Shown here in pieces: positions 52,979 to 60,298 of a stretch of DNA of 64,000 nt. How positions within the stretch are numbered: position 1 is the first letter of the stretch; the number at the start of each line of letters is the position of its first letter. This DNA is from Acidobacteriota bacterium (GTDB lineage Bacteria; Acidobacteriota; Vicinamibacteria; Vicinamibacterales; UBA2999), in assembly GCA_020851565.1 (NCBI GenBank), contig JADZCN010000121.1, positions 1 to 64,000 of the forward strand, given 5' to 3'. Below the pieces are notes generated by a model that was not told where the DNA came from, ran no database searches, and saw only the letters and a list, made by a program, of their open reading frames with translations. The translations under genes were made by a program, and so were the position numbers.

Positions 52979-54015
52979 CGCACGCTCCCCGCCTGAGGAC
53001 CGGAGCCCTTCCTGCGCCCCGTCGTCAGCAGGAACCGATGCCAGTCGTCCCGGTGGCTCGTCACCTGCAGCGGCTTCAGGGCCAGGAGCCCCGTGGGCCC
53101 GATCGCCGCCTCCAGGTACGCGAGCTCCGCCAGCGCCACGGGGAGGTCCTCGTCCGCCGGAACGTCGAGGCCGGCCTCCCGCGCCATGAGCATGGCCTTG
53201 GCCTGTACCGAGAGCTCGAGCTGAAGCCGCAGCAGGCAGATCATGTTCAGCACGACGGGGCCGCTGAACTGCTCGCGGAGCCGCCGGAGGTACTGCCCGA
53301 AGCGCGTGTAGCCGAACGCGTCCGACGCCACGAGCTGGAGCAGCTCGACGTCGATGTCGAGGCCGGCCACCACCCAATCGCGCGTAGCCGCCTCGCTGCG
53401 CTGGAACACCAGGAGCACGAGCAGGGGCAGCGCGATCAGCAGCAGCAGGGTCATCGCCAATGGCGGGAGCGGCAGGTGATTGAACACCGAGTGGATCGCC
53501 ACGGCGGAGGCGAGCCCCGGCGCGGCCGCGAGCAGCACGCGATCGGGGTGCCGGTCCGCGAGCGCCCTCGTCACGATCGCGAAGATCGTCGTCGTGGCGC
53601 CGTGCAGCATGGCGGTGCCGAGGCCACGAACCAGCCACAGCAGCAGCGGCGCGTCGCCGAATGCCTGGAGATACCCGACGTTCTCGACGAGCGCGAAGCC
53701 TGCGCCCACCGCGAAACCCTGCACCGCCGCGTCCACGAGGAACGCCACCCGCCGGCGGGCGATGAGCAGCACCAGGAACGCCGCCTTCAGCGTTTCCTCG
53801 GTGATGGGCGCCACGTACCGGCTGAACGCGGCCGGGGAGAAACCCAGCGCCGGCTCCAGCCACTCGTGGAGCTCGGCGCACGCCAGGGCCGTCGCTGACC
53901 CGACGGCGAGCGCGGTGAGCACGGCGCTTCGGTGCACGAGCTTGAAGCTGTCCATCAGCTGCAGCGCGACGACGAACAGCAGGACCGGCACGAAGGCGAG
54001 CGCGATGGTGACCAC
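52975..54015 (-). CDS. PrsW-like intramembrane metalloprotease
   Basis: A 346-residue membrane protein. The PrsW family motifs are visible: EETLKA in APITEETLKAAFLV, GFALVENVGYL, a conserved His in AMLHGATTTIF and another in AIHSVFNHLPLP. About seven hydrophobic segments lie in the first 230 residues, and the last 115 form a soluble tail. PrsW in Bacillus clips anti-sigma factor RsiW. The sigma/anti-sigma-like pair at 57-58.6 kb lies close by on the same strand, so a link is possible but unproven. It starts four bases after the upstream gene, hence co-translated. Confidence 0.87.
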   Translation of the reverse strand: MVTIALAFVPVLLFVVALQLMDSFKLVHRSAVLTALAVGSATALACAELHEWLEPALGFSPAAFSRYVAPITEETLKAAFLVLLIARRRVAFLVDAAVQGFAVGAGFALVENVGYLQAFGDAPLLLWLVRGLGTAMLHGATTTIFAIVTRALADRHPDRVLLAAAPGLASAVAIHSVFNHLPLPPLAMTLLLLIALPLLVLLVFQRSEAATRDWVVAGLDIDVELLQLVASDAFGYTRFGQYLRRLREQFSGPVVLNMICLLRLQLELSVQAKAMLMAREAGLDVPADEDLPVALAELAYLEAAIGPTGLLALKPLQVTSHRDDWHRFLLTTGRRKGSGPQAGSVR

Positions 54016-54019
54016 GGCT

Positions 54020-56959
54020 TCAGCGCAGGATCTTGAGTGAGATCATGCCCTCGCCCCTGGGGCGCGACCCGGATTCCACCGCCATCCCGGCGCCCGCCGA
54101 CAGGGTGAGGTCCAGCGCGGATAGAAGGCTGATGCGCAGGTCGAGCTGGGCGCCGGCGCTGGCGAGACGACGGCGCGCGGTGCCCGAGTCGAGGTTCGTC
54201 GCCAGGGCCGTGGCGAAGACGGCGGGTCGCAGCCACGTCGCGTGAAACCCGGGCGTGCCGAGGCGGCGGAAGCGCCACGGCGGCAGGTTCCACTCCGCGG
54301 TCATCTTGACGAAGTTGCGCCCGGCGATCTCGTTGAGCCCGGCCCCGGGCAGCGCATAGTACTCGCGGTACCGCTTCTCGTTCCGCACGTCCACGTAGTT
54401 GTTGCCGAAGCCGCCGAAGAAGAAGTTCGCGAACGGGTTGCCGCGGCTCGCCGGTGAAAGGCCAGCGGCGGAACGGAACCAGACGGACGAATGCCCGAGC
54501 GGCAGGGCCAGGCCGCGATCGTAGGTCGCCAGGATCTTCGGCACGAACGCGCCGTCGGCCGCCTGCCCCTCGAGCTCAGCCGACCACCGCGACCCCGTCT
54601 CGTCGTCCACGGCGCCGAGCGAGTTGCGCACGTCGGCGAACGTCAGGGCGCCACTGAAGGTGTACAGCCGATCCACGTCCACCGGCACGTTCTGGAAATC
54701 GGGCAGGCGGTCGAGGTTCCCTGCGACGCTGGCGCTGACGTCGAGGTCGAGCCGCCGCGGCTCGTCGAAGAGGATGTTGGTTCTCCGCCCAAGCAGGAAC
54801 TCGTACCCCTTCCGGCCCAGCTTCGTCGGGCCGAACAGGTCGTAGAAATCCGCGCGGTTCAGCGACGCGCGGGCGCGCCAGTCGAAGCGATCGTACTGTG
54901 CATCCAGGTGAATCCGCTCGCTGGACGGGAGCCCGCTGGCCGGCGCGTACGTGGCGATAAGGGCCAGGCGGTTGAACTGCAGCGGATCCGACAGGTTGAG
55001 CCGCAGCCCGACCGCGGCCGTGCTCTTGTAGCCTTGCACCACCGGGTAGAAGGACTCGCGCCGAAGCCCTCCGGCGAGCCGGTACGTCCCCTTTCGTTGC
55101 GGCATCGTATCGAAGGGAATGCGCATCGGCGACCCGATGTTCCAGCGCGTCACCTCCGGGTGCTCCGCGGCCAGGCGTTCGGCCGCGAACGTGATGGCGC
55201 TCACGTCCTCGAGCGGCACCGCGCGAATCCGCGCCGGCACGAACCCCTCGCCCGTGTAGCGGAACACGATGAGCTCGTCGCCGCCCAGTGGGATGGGCCG
55301 GAAGAACCCCGTGTCGGCGTTGCTGACCGCTTCGAGCGACTTCGTCGCGATCTCGTAGCGGAAGATGTTCGACACGCCCGTGTAGTACGAGCTGCCATAC
55401 AGGTAGCGCCCGTCGGGCGAGAAGACGAAGTGGTTCGGCACCGCCGTGCCGAAGTCGAACTCCGCCACCGGCGTCAGGTCGCCCCGGAGCACCGATTCCA
55501 CCGACAGCACGCGCACGCGCTGTTTGCCGGTGATGTCCCCGAAGGACGCCGCCAGCTGCGCCCCGTCCGGAGAGACGTCGAGGTCGTAGACGACCGTTCC
55601 GTAGGGGAAGGTCTGCACCTGGTTCCAGGTCGTGTAGGGCGCGGGGATGCGTACGATCGTGTTCAGGCCGTCGCGCTGCCGGATGCCCCAGATCGACCGG
55701 TCAGCACGGTTGAAGGCCAGGTCTCCGATGCGCGCGTCCTTCTGCAGGAGGGTGACACGCCGGCTGACCGGGTCCAGCGAGACGAGGTCCCGCCAGCTGC
55801 CGTTGTCGGCCGTGTAGAAGAGCATCCCCGTGTCCGGATCGCGCGCGAGCGACGTCACCGTGAACACCGTCGGCCCCTTCACGGTCGCCAGGCGCGCCAC
55901 GTCTCCCGTCACGGCGGAAATGGCCCCGACGTGCGACACGGCGCCGGGGTAGTTGACCGCTGCGTAGAGCGTGCTCGAACGCTCGTCGTAGTACGCGCGG
56001 GACACCGAGCCCAGTGAACGCCTGGTGAGGTCGGTCGCCTCCGTCACGGGGTGTGTCCGGATGGCCTCCAGGTTCTGCCGCTGGAAGACGGCCTCGTCCG
56101 CGACCCATCGTGCCCAGGCGTCCTCGATGCTGGTGCCGAACACCGCGCGGAACTGCGAGGAGTAGTACGCATGGCTGCCCTCGCGCCGCCCGATCCATTC
56201 CACCAGCTTCCCGGGCCCGTACGTGCGCGCCAGCCACACCATGAACCGCGTCCCATAGAGGTACGAGTTGATCTGCAGCTGGAAGTCGATCTTCGTGCCT
56301 TCCGACACCAGGCCGAGCGGGTCGTACATCGGCGTCCCGTCCTTCACCATCGAACGGAACACCATCTCGTCGTAACCGCTCTGCGCGCGCCCGAGCCCGC
56401 CCGCCATCCAGGTATCGAAGAAGGTGGCGGAGCCCTCGTGGTACCACCGAGGCGCCGCCACCCGCGGCGTCGTGAGGAAGAAGTAGAGGATCGACTCCGG
56501 CTGCGCGGGAACGGGCGTCACCTTGCCACCGAAGAGCCGCCGCCACGCCTTGTCACGCCTCGTCGCCTGATCCATGGCCACCACGTGCAGCAGCTCGTGG
56601 TTCATGATGATGTTCATCCGGTCGTTGCCGGCGATGGTCTCGAAGGCGAAGTTGAGCGGGGCGATCTGCACCGTCAGCAGGTCACGCGGGACCGAAGTCG
56701 CCGAGGCGTTGCCCGAGTCCTCGAGATCGAGCATCAGGACGGTGATCTCCTCGGAGGGCTCGAACCCGAAGAGCTTCTTGTGGAAGTCGAAGGCGTTCAG
56801 GAACGTGCGCGCCGCGTGCGGCACGAGGTAGTCCTGCGTGCCCGGCAGGTAGACGAACGTCACGCCTTCCGTTTCGGTCGTGGCGAGCTGCGCAGCCGCG
56901 GGACGAGCACCGGCCAGCATCACGACGATGAGCAGCAACCACGACGACGAGCGAAGCAT
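54020..56959 (-). CDS. Fusion of gluzincin-like peptidase, TolB-like propeller and outer-membrane barrel
   Basis: A 979-residue exported protein with a signal peptide (SSWLLLIVVMLAGARPAAAQ). Residues about 25-300 form a peptidase-MA-like domain with zinc ligands in MNHELLHVVAMD and the third ligand in WYHEGSATFFD. Residues about 310-620 are TolB/WD40-like propeller blades (VYDLDVSPDGAQLAASFGD, HFVFSPDGRYLYGSS). Residues about 660-979 look like a surface-antigen-type beta-barrel ending EGMISLKILR. Protease, sensor and barrel in one chain is unusual. The start at 56959 is fixed by the signal peptide, and GATAAC at 56976-56981 is a possible -10. The PrsW-like gene follows after four bases. Confidence 0.85.
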   Translation of the reverse strand: MLRSSSWLLLIVVMLAGARPAAAQLATTETEGVTFVYLPGTQDYLVPHAARTFLNAFDFHKKLFGFEPSEEITVLMLDLEDSGNASATSVPRDLLTVQIAPLNFAFETIAGNDRMNIIMNHELLHVVAMDQATRRDKAWRRLFGGKVTPVPAQPESILYFFLTTPRVAAPRWYHEGSATFFDTWMAGGLGRAQSGYDEMVFRSMVKDGTPMYDPLGLVSEGTKIDFQLQINSYLYGTRFMVWLARTYGPGKLVEWIGRREGSHAYYSSQFRAVFGTSIEDAWARWVADEAVFQRQNLEAIRTHPVTEATDLTRRSLGSVSRAYYDERSSTLYAAVNYPGAVSHVGAISAVTGDVARLATVKGPTVFTVTSLARDPDTGMLFYTADNGSWRDLVSLDPVSRRVTLLQKDARIGDLAFNRADRSIWGIRQRDGLNTIVRIPAPYTTWNQVQTFPYGTVVYDLDVSPDGAQLAASFGDITGKQRVRVLSVESVLRGDLTPVAEFDFGTAVPNHFVFSPDGRYLYGSSYYTGVSNIFRYEIATKSLEAVSNADTGFFRPIPLGGDELIVFRYTGEGFVPARIRAVPLEDVSAITFAAERLAAEHPEVTRWNIGSPMRIPFDTMPQRKGTYRLAGGLRRESFYPVVQGYKSTAAVGLRLNLSDPLQFNRLALIATYAPASGLPSSERIHLDAQYDRFDWRARASLNRADFYDLFGPTKLGRKGYEFLLGRRTNILFDEPRRLDLDVSASVAGNLDRLPDFQNVPVDVDRLYTFSGALTFADVRNSLGAVDDETGSRWSAELEGQAADGAFVPKILATYDRGLALPLGHSSVWFRSAAGLSPASRGNPFANFFFGGFGNNYVDVRNEKRYREYYALPGAGLNEIAGRNFVKMTAEWNLPPWRFRRLGTPGFHATWLRPAVFATALATNLDSGTARRRLASAGAQLDLRISLLSALDLTLSAGAGMAVESGSRPRGEGMISLKILR

Positions 56960-56994
56960 CAGGCGCGGGGGGAATGTTATCGCACGTACGCGCG

Positions 56995-57025
56995 AAAGGC
57001 CCGCCCGCGTCACCGCGGACGGGCC
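56995..57025 (-). terminator. Intrinsic terminator of the second sigma operon
   Basis: GGCCCGCCCGCG (56998-57009), loop TCAC, CGCGGACGGGCC (57014-57025): twelve base pairs with one mismatch, followed on the minus strand by TTT. It lies just after the stop of the anti-sigma-like gene, in the correct orientation. Confidence 0.6.
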
Positions 57026-57052
57026 CTCGGGCTGTTTCTGAAGGCGCGGGGC

Positions 57053-58051
57053 CTACCGGGTGCGAAGCTCCGCCGCGCGAACCGCGCTGGCGAACTCGGC
57101 CGAGCGGATCGCCTTGGCGAAGCCCGGATCGGCCAGGGCCCGCAGCATCGCCGGGGCGCGCAGCGCCTGCGCAACGCCCGGATCGGACAGCGCGCGGAGA
57201 AGGACGGGCGAGCGAAGCGCCTGCGCGAACCAGTTCGCGCGCAGCCGCGTCCGCAGGTCGGCGCTCAGCATGGCCCGCAGCATGGCCTCGTCCGCCAGGG
57301 CGTAGCGCAGCGTGTGCCGGCCGGCCAGGTAACGCGCGAAGTCCGCATTGCCGAGCATCCGCCGCAGGTCGGCCTCGGTCGCGGACCGGAGCCGCGTCCG
57401 GAGATCGGCTTGAGAGAGGCGCGTCCTCAGCTCCGCGTCGTCCAGGAACCGGCGGAGAGCCTCGTCGTCCAGGTAGGTCCGCAGCTCGTTTCGCATGAAG
57501 GCGACGATCTCGGCGTCCTGGAGGAGGCGGCGGAGCCCTCCATCGGCCTCGAGGGCCGCCAGATCGTCGGCGAAGCGGGACCGGCCGAGCTCCGCCGCGA
57601 GGTCCTGATCGCCGAGCGCCTGGGCGAGCTCGGCGTTGGCCAACAACTTCACCGCGTCCGGATCGGCCATGAGCGCCGCGAAGGTTTCGCTCTGGAGGAA
57701 CTGCTGGACGGCCGGGTCGCCGATGTTGGCGTCACCCTCGGCAATCTGGGGCGCGGTGTAGCGCTTGGCCTGGCCAATCGTACCCTGGGCTCCGCCCAGG
57801 TCCGGCGGGAAGCCGGTCACCGCGAGGACTGCAAACACCACCGCGGCGGCAGCCGCCAACCCGATCATCACCTTCTTCGACATGGGTCCTCCCTCACCGT
57901 TCACGGTCGCGCGCCGCGTGCGTGCGACATCGTCTTCCCGGCGCCTCACCTCGTCCATCACCGCCGGCCGGAATCCGGCGGGCAATGTCGGCTCGGCCCC
58001 GGTGAGCTCACCGAGGGCCGCATCGAGCCGGGCGTCGTCTTGCGTGTTCAT
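57053..58051 (-). CDS. Membrane-anchored anti-sigma-like protein with helical repeats
   Basis: A 332-residue protein that I do not recognise as a family. A cytoplasmic N-terminus of about 55 residues contains no zinc-binding motif. A single transmembrane helix follows (VMIGLAAAAAVVFAVLAVTGF). The outside part of about 255 residues is a run of short helical repeats of 11-25 residues with F-A-x-A-L, D-P-x-x and LRTRL-type cores (DPAVQQFLQSETFAALM, DPGVAQALRAPAMLRAL), somewhat like STI1/DP motifs. The gene starts three bases after the ECF sigma stop, the usual place of an anti-sigma factor. That function is inferred from position and topology. Confidence 0.7.
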   Translation of the reverse strand: MNTQDDARLDAALGELTGAEPTLPAGFRPAVMDEVRRREDDVARTRRATVNGEGGPMSKKVMIGLAAAAAVVFAVLAVTGFPPDLGGAQGTIGQAKRYTAPQIAEGDANIGDPAVQQFLQSETFAALMADPDAVKLLANAELAQALGDQDLAAELGRSRFADDLAALEADGGLRRLLQDAEIVAFMRNELRTYLDDEALRRFLDDAELRTRLSQADLRTRLRSATEADLRRMLGNADFARYLAGRHTLRYALADEAMLRAMLSADLRTRLRANWFAQALRSPVLLRALSDPGVAQALRAPAMLRALADPGFAKAIRSAEFASAVRAAELRTR

Positions 58052-58054
58052 CGG

Positions 58055-58597
58055 TCAACGTCCCCAACCAAAGAGCCTGGCGCCGAGTTGCTGGCGCGCC
58101 GTGTGCAACCTCGATTTCACCGTCTTCTGGGGGATGCCAAGCGCCGTCGCCATCTCGTCGTACGAGAGCTCGGCGAAATGCCTCAGCACCACTACCTCCC
58201 GGTAAGCCGGCGCCAGTTCCAGCAGCGCCGCCTGGACCCTCCGCCGCCGTTCGCCCTGATCCAGCTCCTCGAACGGCCCTCCCTGGGCTGCAAGCTCCGG
58301 GTCCACCTCCACCTGCGGGCGCCGCGCCCGCTTCTGGTTGAGGCACTCGTTCGCCAGGATGCGGTAGATCCAGCTGAAGAACCTGAACGCCGGGTCGTAC
58401 CGGTGCAGGTGCTCGAACGCCTTTACGAAGGCCGTCTGGGTGGCGTCACGGGCATCCTCGACGTTGCCGAGCATCCTGACCGCCACCCGGAAGAGCACGT
58501 GTTCGTAACGGGCGACCAGCGGCTCGAAAGCCTCCGTCTTCCCCTCCAGGCAACGCTGGACGGCAGCCGCGTCGTCCTCGTCTGCCTTCAAATACAC
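58055..58597 (-). CDS. ECF sigma factor (RpoE/SigW-like)
   Basis: A 180-residue ECF sigma factor. Region 2 is seen in FEPLVARYEHVLFRVAVRML, DARDATQTAFVKAFEHLHRY and FFSWIYRILANECLNQKRA. Region 4 is seen in LAPAYREVVVLRHFAELSYD and IPQKTVKSRLHTARQQL. It is of the classic RpoE type and thus differs from the TIGR02999-type factor at 2275. GTG 58597 is the probable start because the family core begins about 10 residues later. It heads an operon with the anti-sigma-like gene and is divergent from the STAS gene over a symmetric promoter region. Confidence 0.93.
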   Translation of the reverse strand: MYLKADEDDAAAVQRCLEGKTEAFEPLVARYEHVLFRVAVRMLGNVEDARDATQTAFVKAFEHLHRYDPAFRFFSWIYRILANECLNQKRARRPQVEVDPELAAQGGPFEELDQGERRRRVQAALLELAPAYREVVVLRHFAELSYDEMATALGIPQKTVKSRLHTARQQLGARLFGWGR

Positions 58598-58639
58598 GGG
58601 ACGACCGGAAAAGTTGGTGGGACGAAGGGCATGGGAGGC

Positions 58640-58679
58640 GGGACGGTTATAGCACGGCCCCTTTGCTATAGTCCGTCCC
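58640..58679. promoter_or_regulatory. Inverted-repeat divergent promoter between sigma and STAS genes
   Basis: GGGACGGTTATAGCA (58640-58654) faces TGCTATAGTCCGTCCC (58664-58679) around a 9-base loop. Each arm contains a TGCTATA(A/G) extended -10-like box directed outward. GGGACG also occurs at about 58597 and 58618. This looks like back-to-back promoters with a shared operator, or an autoregulated ECF target. Confidence 0.55.
58667..58672 (+). promoter_or_regulatory. Candidate leaderless -10 box (TATAGT) for STAS gene
   Basis: TATAGT with upstream TGC forms an extended -10 box, seven bases before the GTG at 58680. Confidence 0.45.
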
Positions 58680-59048
58680 GTGCCGTCGTCAGCCTCGCCG
58701 AGGCGCCGTCTGGTCTGGTCGCTCGAGATCGCCCGGCGCGATCGTCCGGACGCGCACGTCCTCGCCGCGGCCGGGCGGATTGGAACGGCCACGGCACCGG
58801 CCATGGCAGGAGCCCTGAAGGAGGCCATCGCGGCTGGACATCGCCGGCTGCTCGTCGACTGCAGTGGCGTGGACTACATCAGCGGCGCCGGCCTGGCCGT
58901 CATCGAACAGGCCAGGGCCGAGCTCCACAGCGCGGGCGGGTCGCTGGTGCTCTGCGGCCTGCGGGAAGCCGTCCGCGTGTCGTTCGAGGTCTCGGGTGCT
59001 GGCGCCGGACTCGACTTCGCCGACGATGTGGACCAGACTTCGCCATGA
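58680..59048 (+). CDS. STAS-domain protein (anti-sigma antagonist-like)
   Basis: A 122-residue single STAS domain. The core LLVDCSGVDYISGAGLAVIE carries Ser in the position phosphorylated in SpoIIAA/RsbV-type proteins. LVLCGLREAVRVSFEVSG is the matching C-terminal strand-helix. Such proteins usually release a sigma factor from a kinase-type anti-sigma factor by partner switching, but no RsbW-like kinase is seen nearby. It starts with GTG, and its stop overlaps the M42 peptidase start (ATGA), a strange pairing. Confidence 0.88.
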   Translation: MPSSASPRRRLVWSLEIARRDRPDAHVLAAAGRIGTATAPAMAGALKEAIAAGHRRLLVDCSGVDYISGAGLAVIEQARAELHSAGGSLVLCGLREAVRVSFEVSGAGAGLDFADDVDQTSP

Positions 59049-60256
59049 CATCCTCGTCCGCGCATACCCGACGTGACTTCCTCGCCGTCGTCGGCACTGC
59101 GGCCATCGCCGCTGGAGCCCACGGCTCGCCGGCCCACGCGCAACCGCCGGCGCGGCCGGTACCGGCACCGCTGGACGCGACCGCTCAGCTGCTGAAAGCC
59201 CTCTCGGAGGCGCCTGGGCCGCCGGCCTTCGAGGAGGAAGTCCGCCGGATCGTCGTGGCCGAGTACACGGCGCTTGGCGCCGGCATCGAGTACGACGGCC
59301 TCGGCTCGGTCATCGCGACGCTCCCCGGCAACACCTCGGGCCCGCGCGTGATGGTGACCGCGCACATGGACGAAGTGGGTTTGATGGTCCAGCACATCAC
59401 GCCCGACGGGTTCATCCGCGTGAAGATCCTCGGCGGCATCCTCGAGCAGGCGCTGCCCGACCAGCGGTGGACCATCCTCGGGCGCAACGGCCCGGTGACG
59501 GCCATCACCGGCCTGCGGACGACCCACGTGACGCCACCGTCGCAGCGCGGCGTCGTGTGGCCGCTGGAAGACACCTTCCTCGATGTCGGCGCCACCTCGC
59601 GCGAGGAGGTGGAGAAGATGGGCATCCGGCCCGGCGACGGCATCGCGCCGCTCAGCGAGTTCCTCGCGCTCCCCAACGGCCGCTACGCCGGCAAGGCGTG
59701 GGACGACCGTGTGGGCCTCGGCGTGATGATCGCGGCAGCCCGTCGCATCCGCGCCGAGGGCGTCAAGCTGCCGGCGCAGGTGCTCTGGGTGGCCACGACC
59801 CAGGAGGAGATTGGCCTCCGTGGCGCGCAGACCGCCGTGGACAAGGCCCGCCCGGATCTGGGCATCTCCATCGAGGCCGGCGTGTCGGCGGACTACCCCG
59901 CCATCGGGCCCACGCAGGCACAGGAGAGGCTGGGCGGCGGGCCTGGGATCTTCCTGCTCGACAGCTCGATGATCCCGAACCGCAAGCTCCGGGACTTCTT
60001 CTTCGATGTTGCCCAGCAGGCGAAGGTCCCGCTGCAGCCGAACGTGCTGACCGGGTACGGCGAGGACGGCGCCGAGATCCAGCGCTACGACTCGGGCCGG
60101 CCGTCGGTGAACATGACGGTGCCGACGCGCTACCTGCACGGGCACACGGGCGTCATCCAGCGCTCGGATTTCGATGGCGCGGTGGAGCTGCTGATCCAGG
60201 TCCTCACGCGACTCGACGGCGCTCGCGTGGCCGCGCTCGCGAGCTTCGCGCCGTAA
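59045..60256 (+). CDS. Tat-exported M42-family aminopeptidase
   Basis: A 403-residue dinuclear zinc peptidase of the FrvX/cellulase M type. A twin-arginine signal (TRRDFLAVVGTAAIAAGAHG) precedes the domain. Metal ligands and catalytic residues lie in VTAHMDEVGLM, KAWDDRVGLG, TTQEEIGLRGA, ISIEAG and RYLHGHTGV. M42 enzymes are normally cytoplasmic TET particles, so Tat export is notable. ATG 59045 overlaps the STAS stop. A much longer in-frame ORF extends upstream through neighbouring genes, but only this part has coding signs. SelO follows 42 bases later. Confidence 0.92.
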   Translation: MTSSSAHTRRDFLAVVGTAAIAAGAHGSPAHAQPPARPVPAPLDATAQLLKALSEAPGPPAFEEEVRRIVVAEYTALGAGIEYDGLGSVIATLPGNTSGPRVMVTAHMDEVGLMVQHITPDGFIRVKILGGILEQALPDQRWTILGRNGPVTAITGLRTTHVTPPSQRGVVWPLEDTFLDVGATSREEVEKMGIRPGDGIAPLSEFLALPNGRYAGKAWDDRVGLGVMIAAARRIRAEGVKLPAQVLWVATTQEEIGLRGAQTAVDKARPDLGISIEAGVSADYPAIGPTQAQERLGGGPGIFLLDSSMIPNRKLRDFFFDVAQQAKVPLQPNVLTGYGEDGAEIQRYDSGRPSVNMTVPTRYLHGHTGVIQRSDFDGAVELLIQVLTRLDGARVAALASFAP

Positions 60257-60298
60257 CGCAGGCACCGGCGACCCGTGTGCATGCCATGATGGTCGTTC

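Noticed and set aside
56051-59044. Very long plus-strand frame continuing upstream of the M42 peptidase
   Set aside because: It runs antisense through the fusion protein, the anti-sigma-like and the sigma genes with shadow-like composition. The real gene starts at 59045 with a Tat signal.
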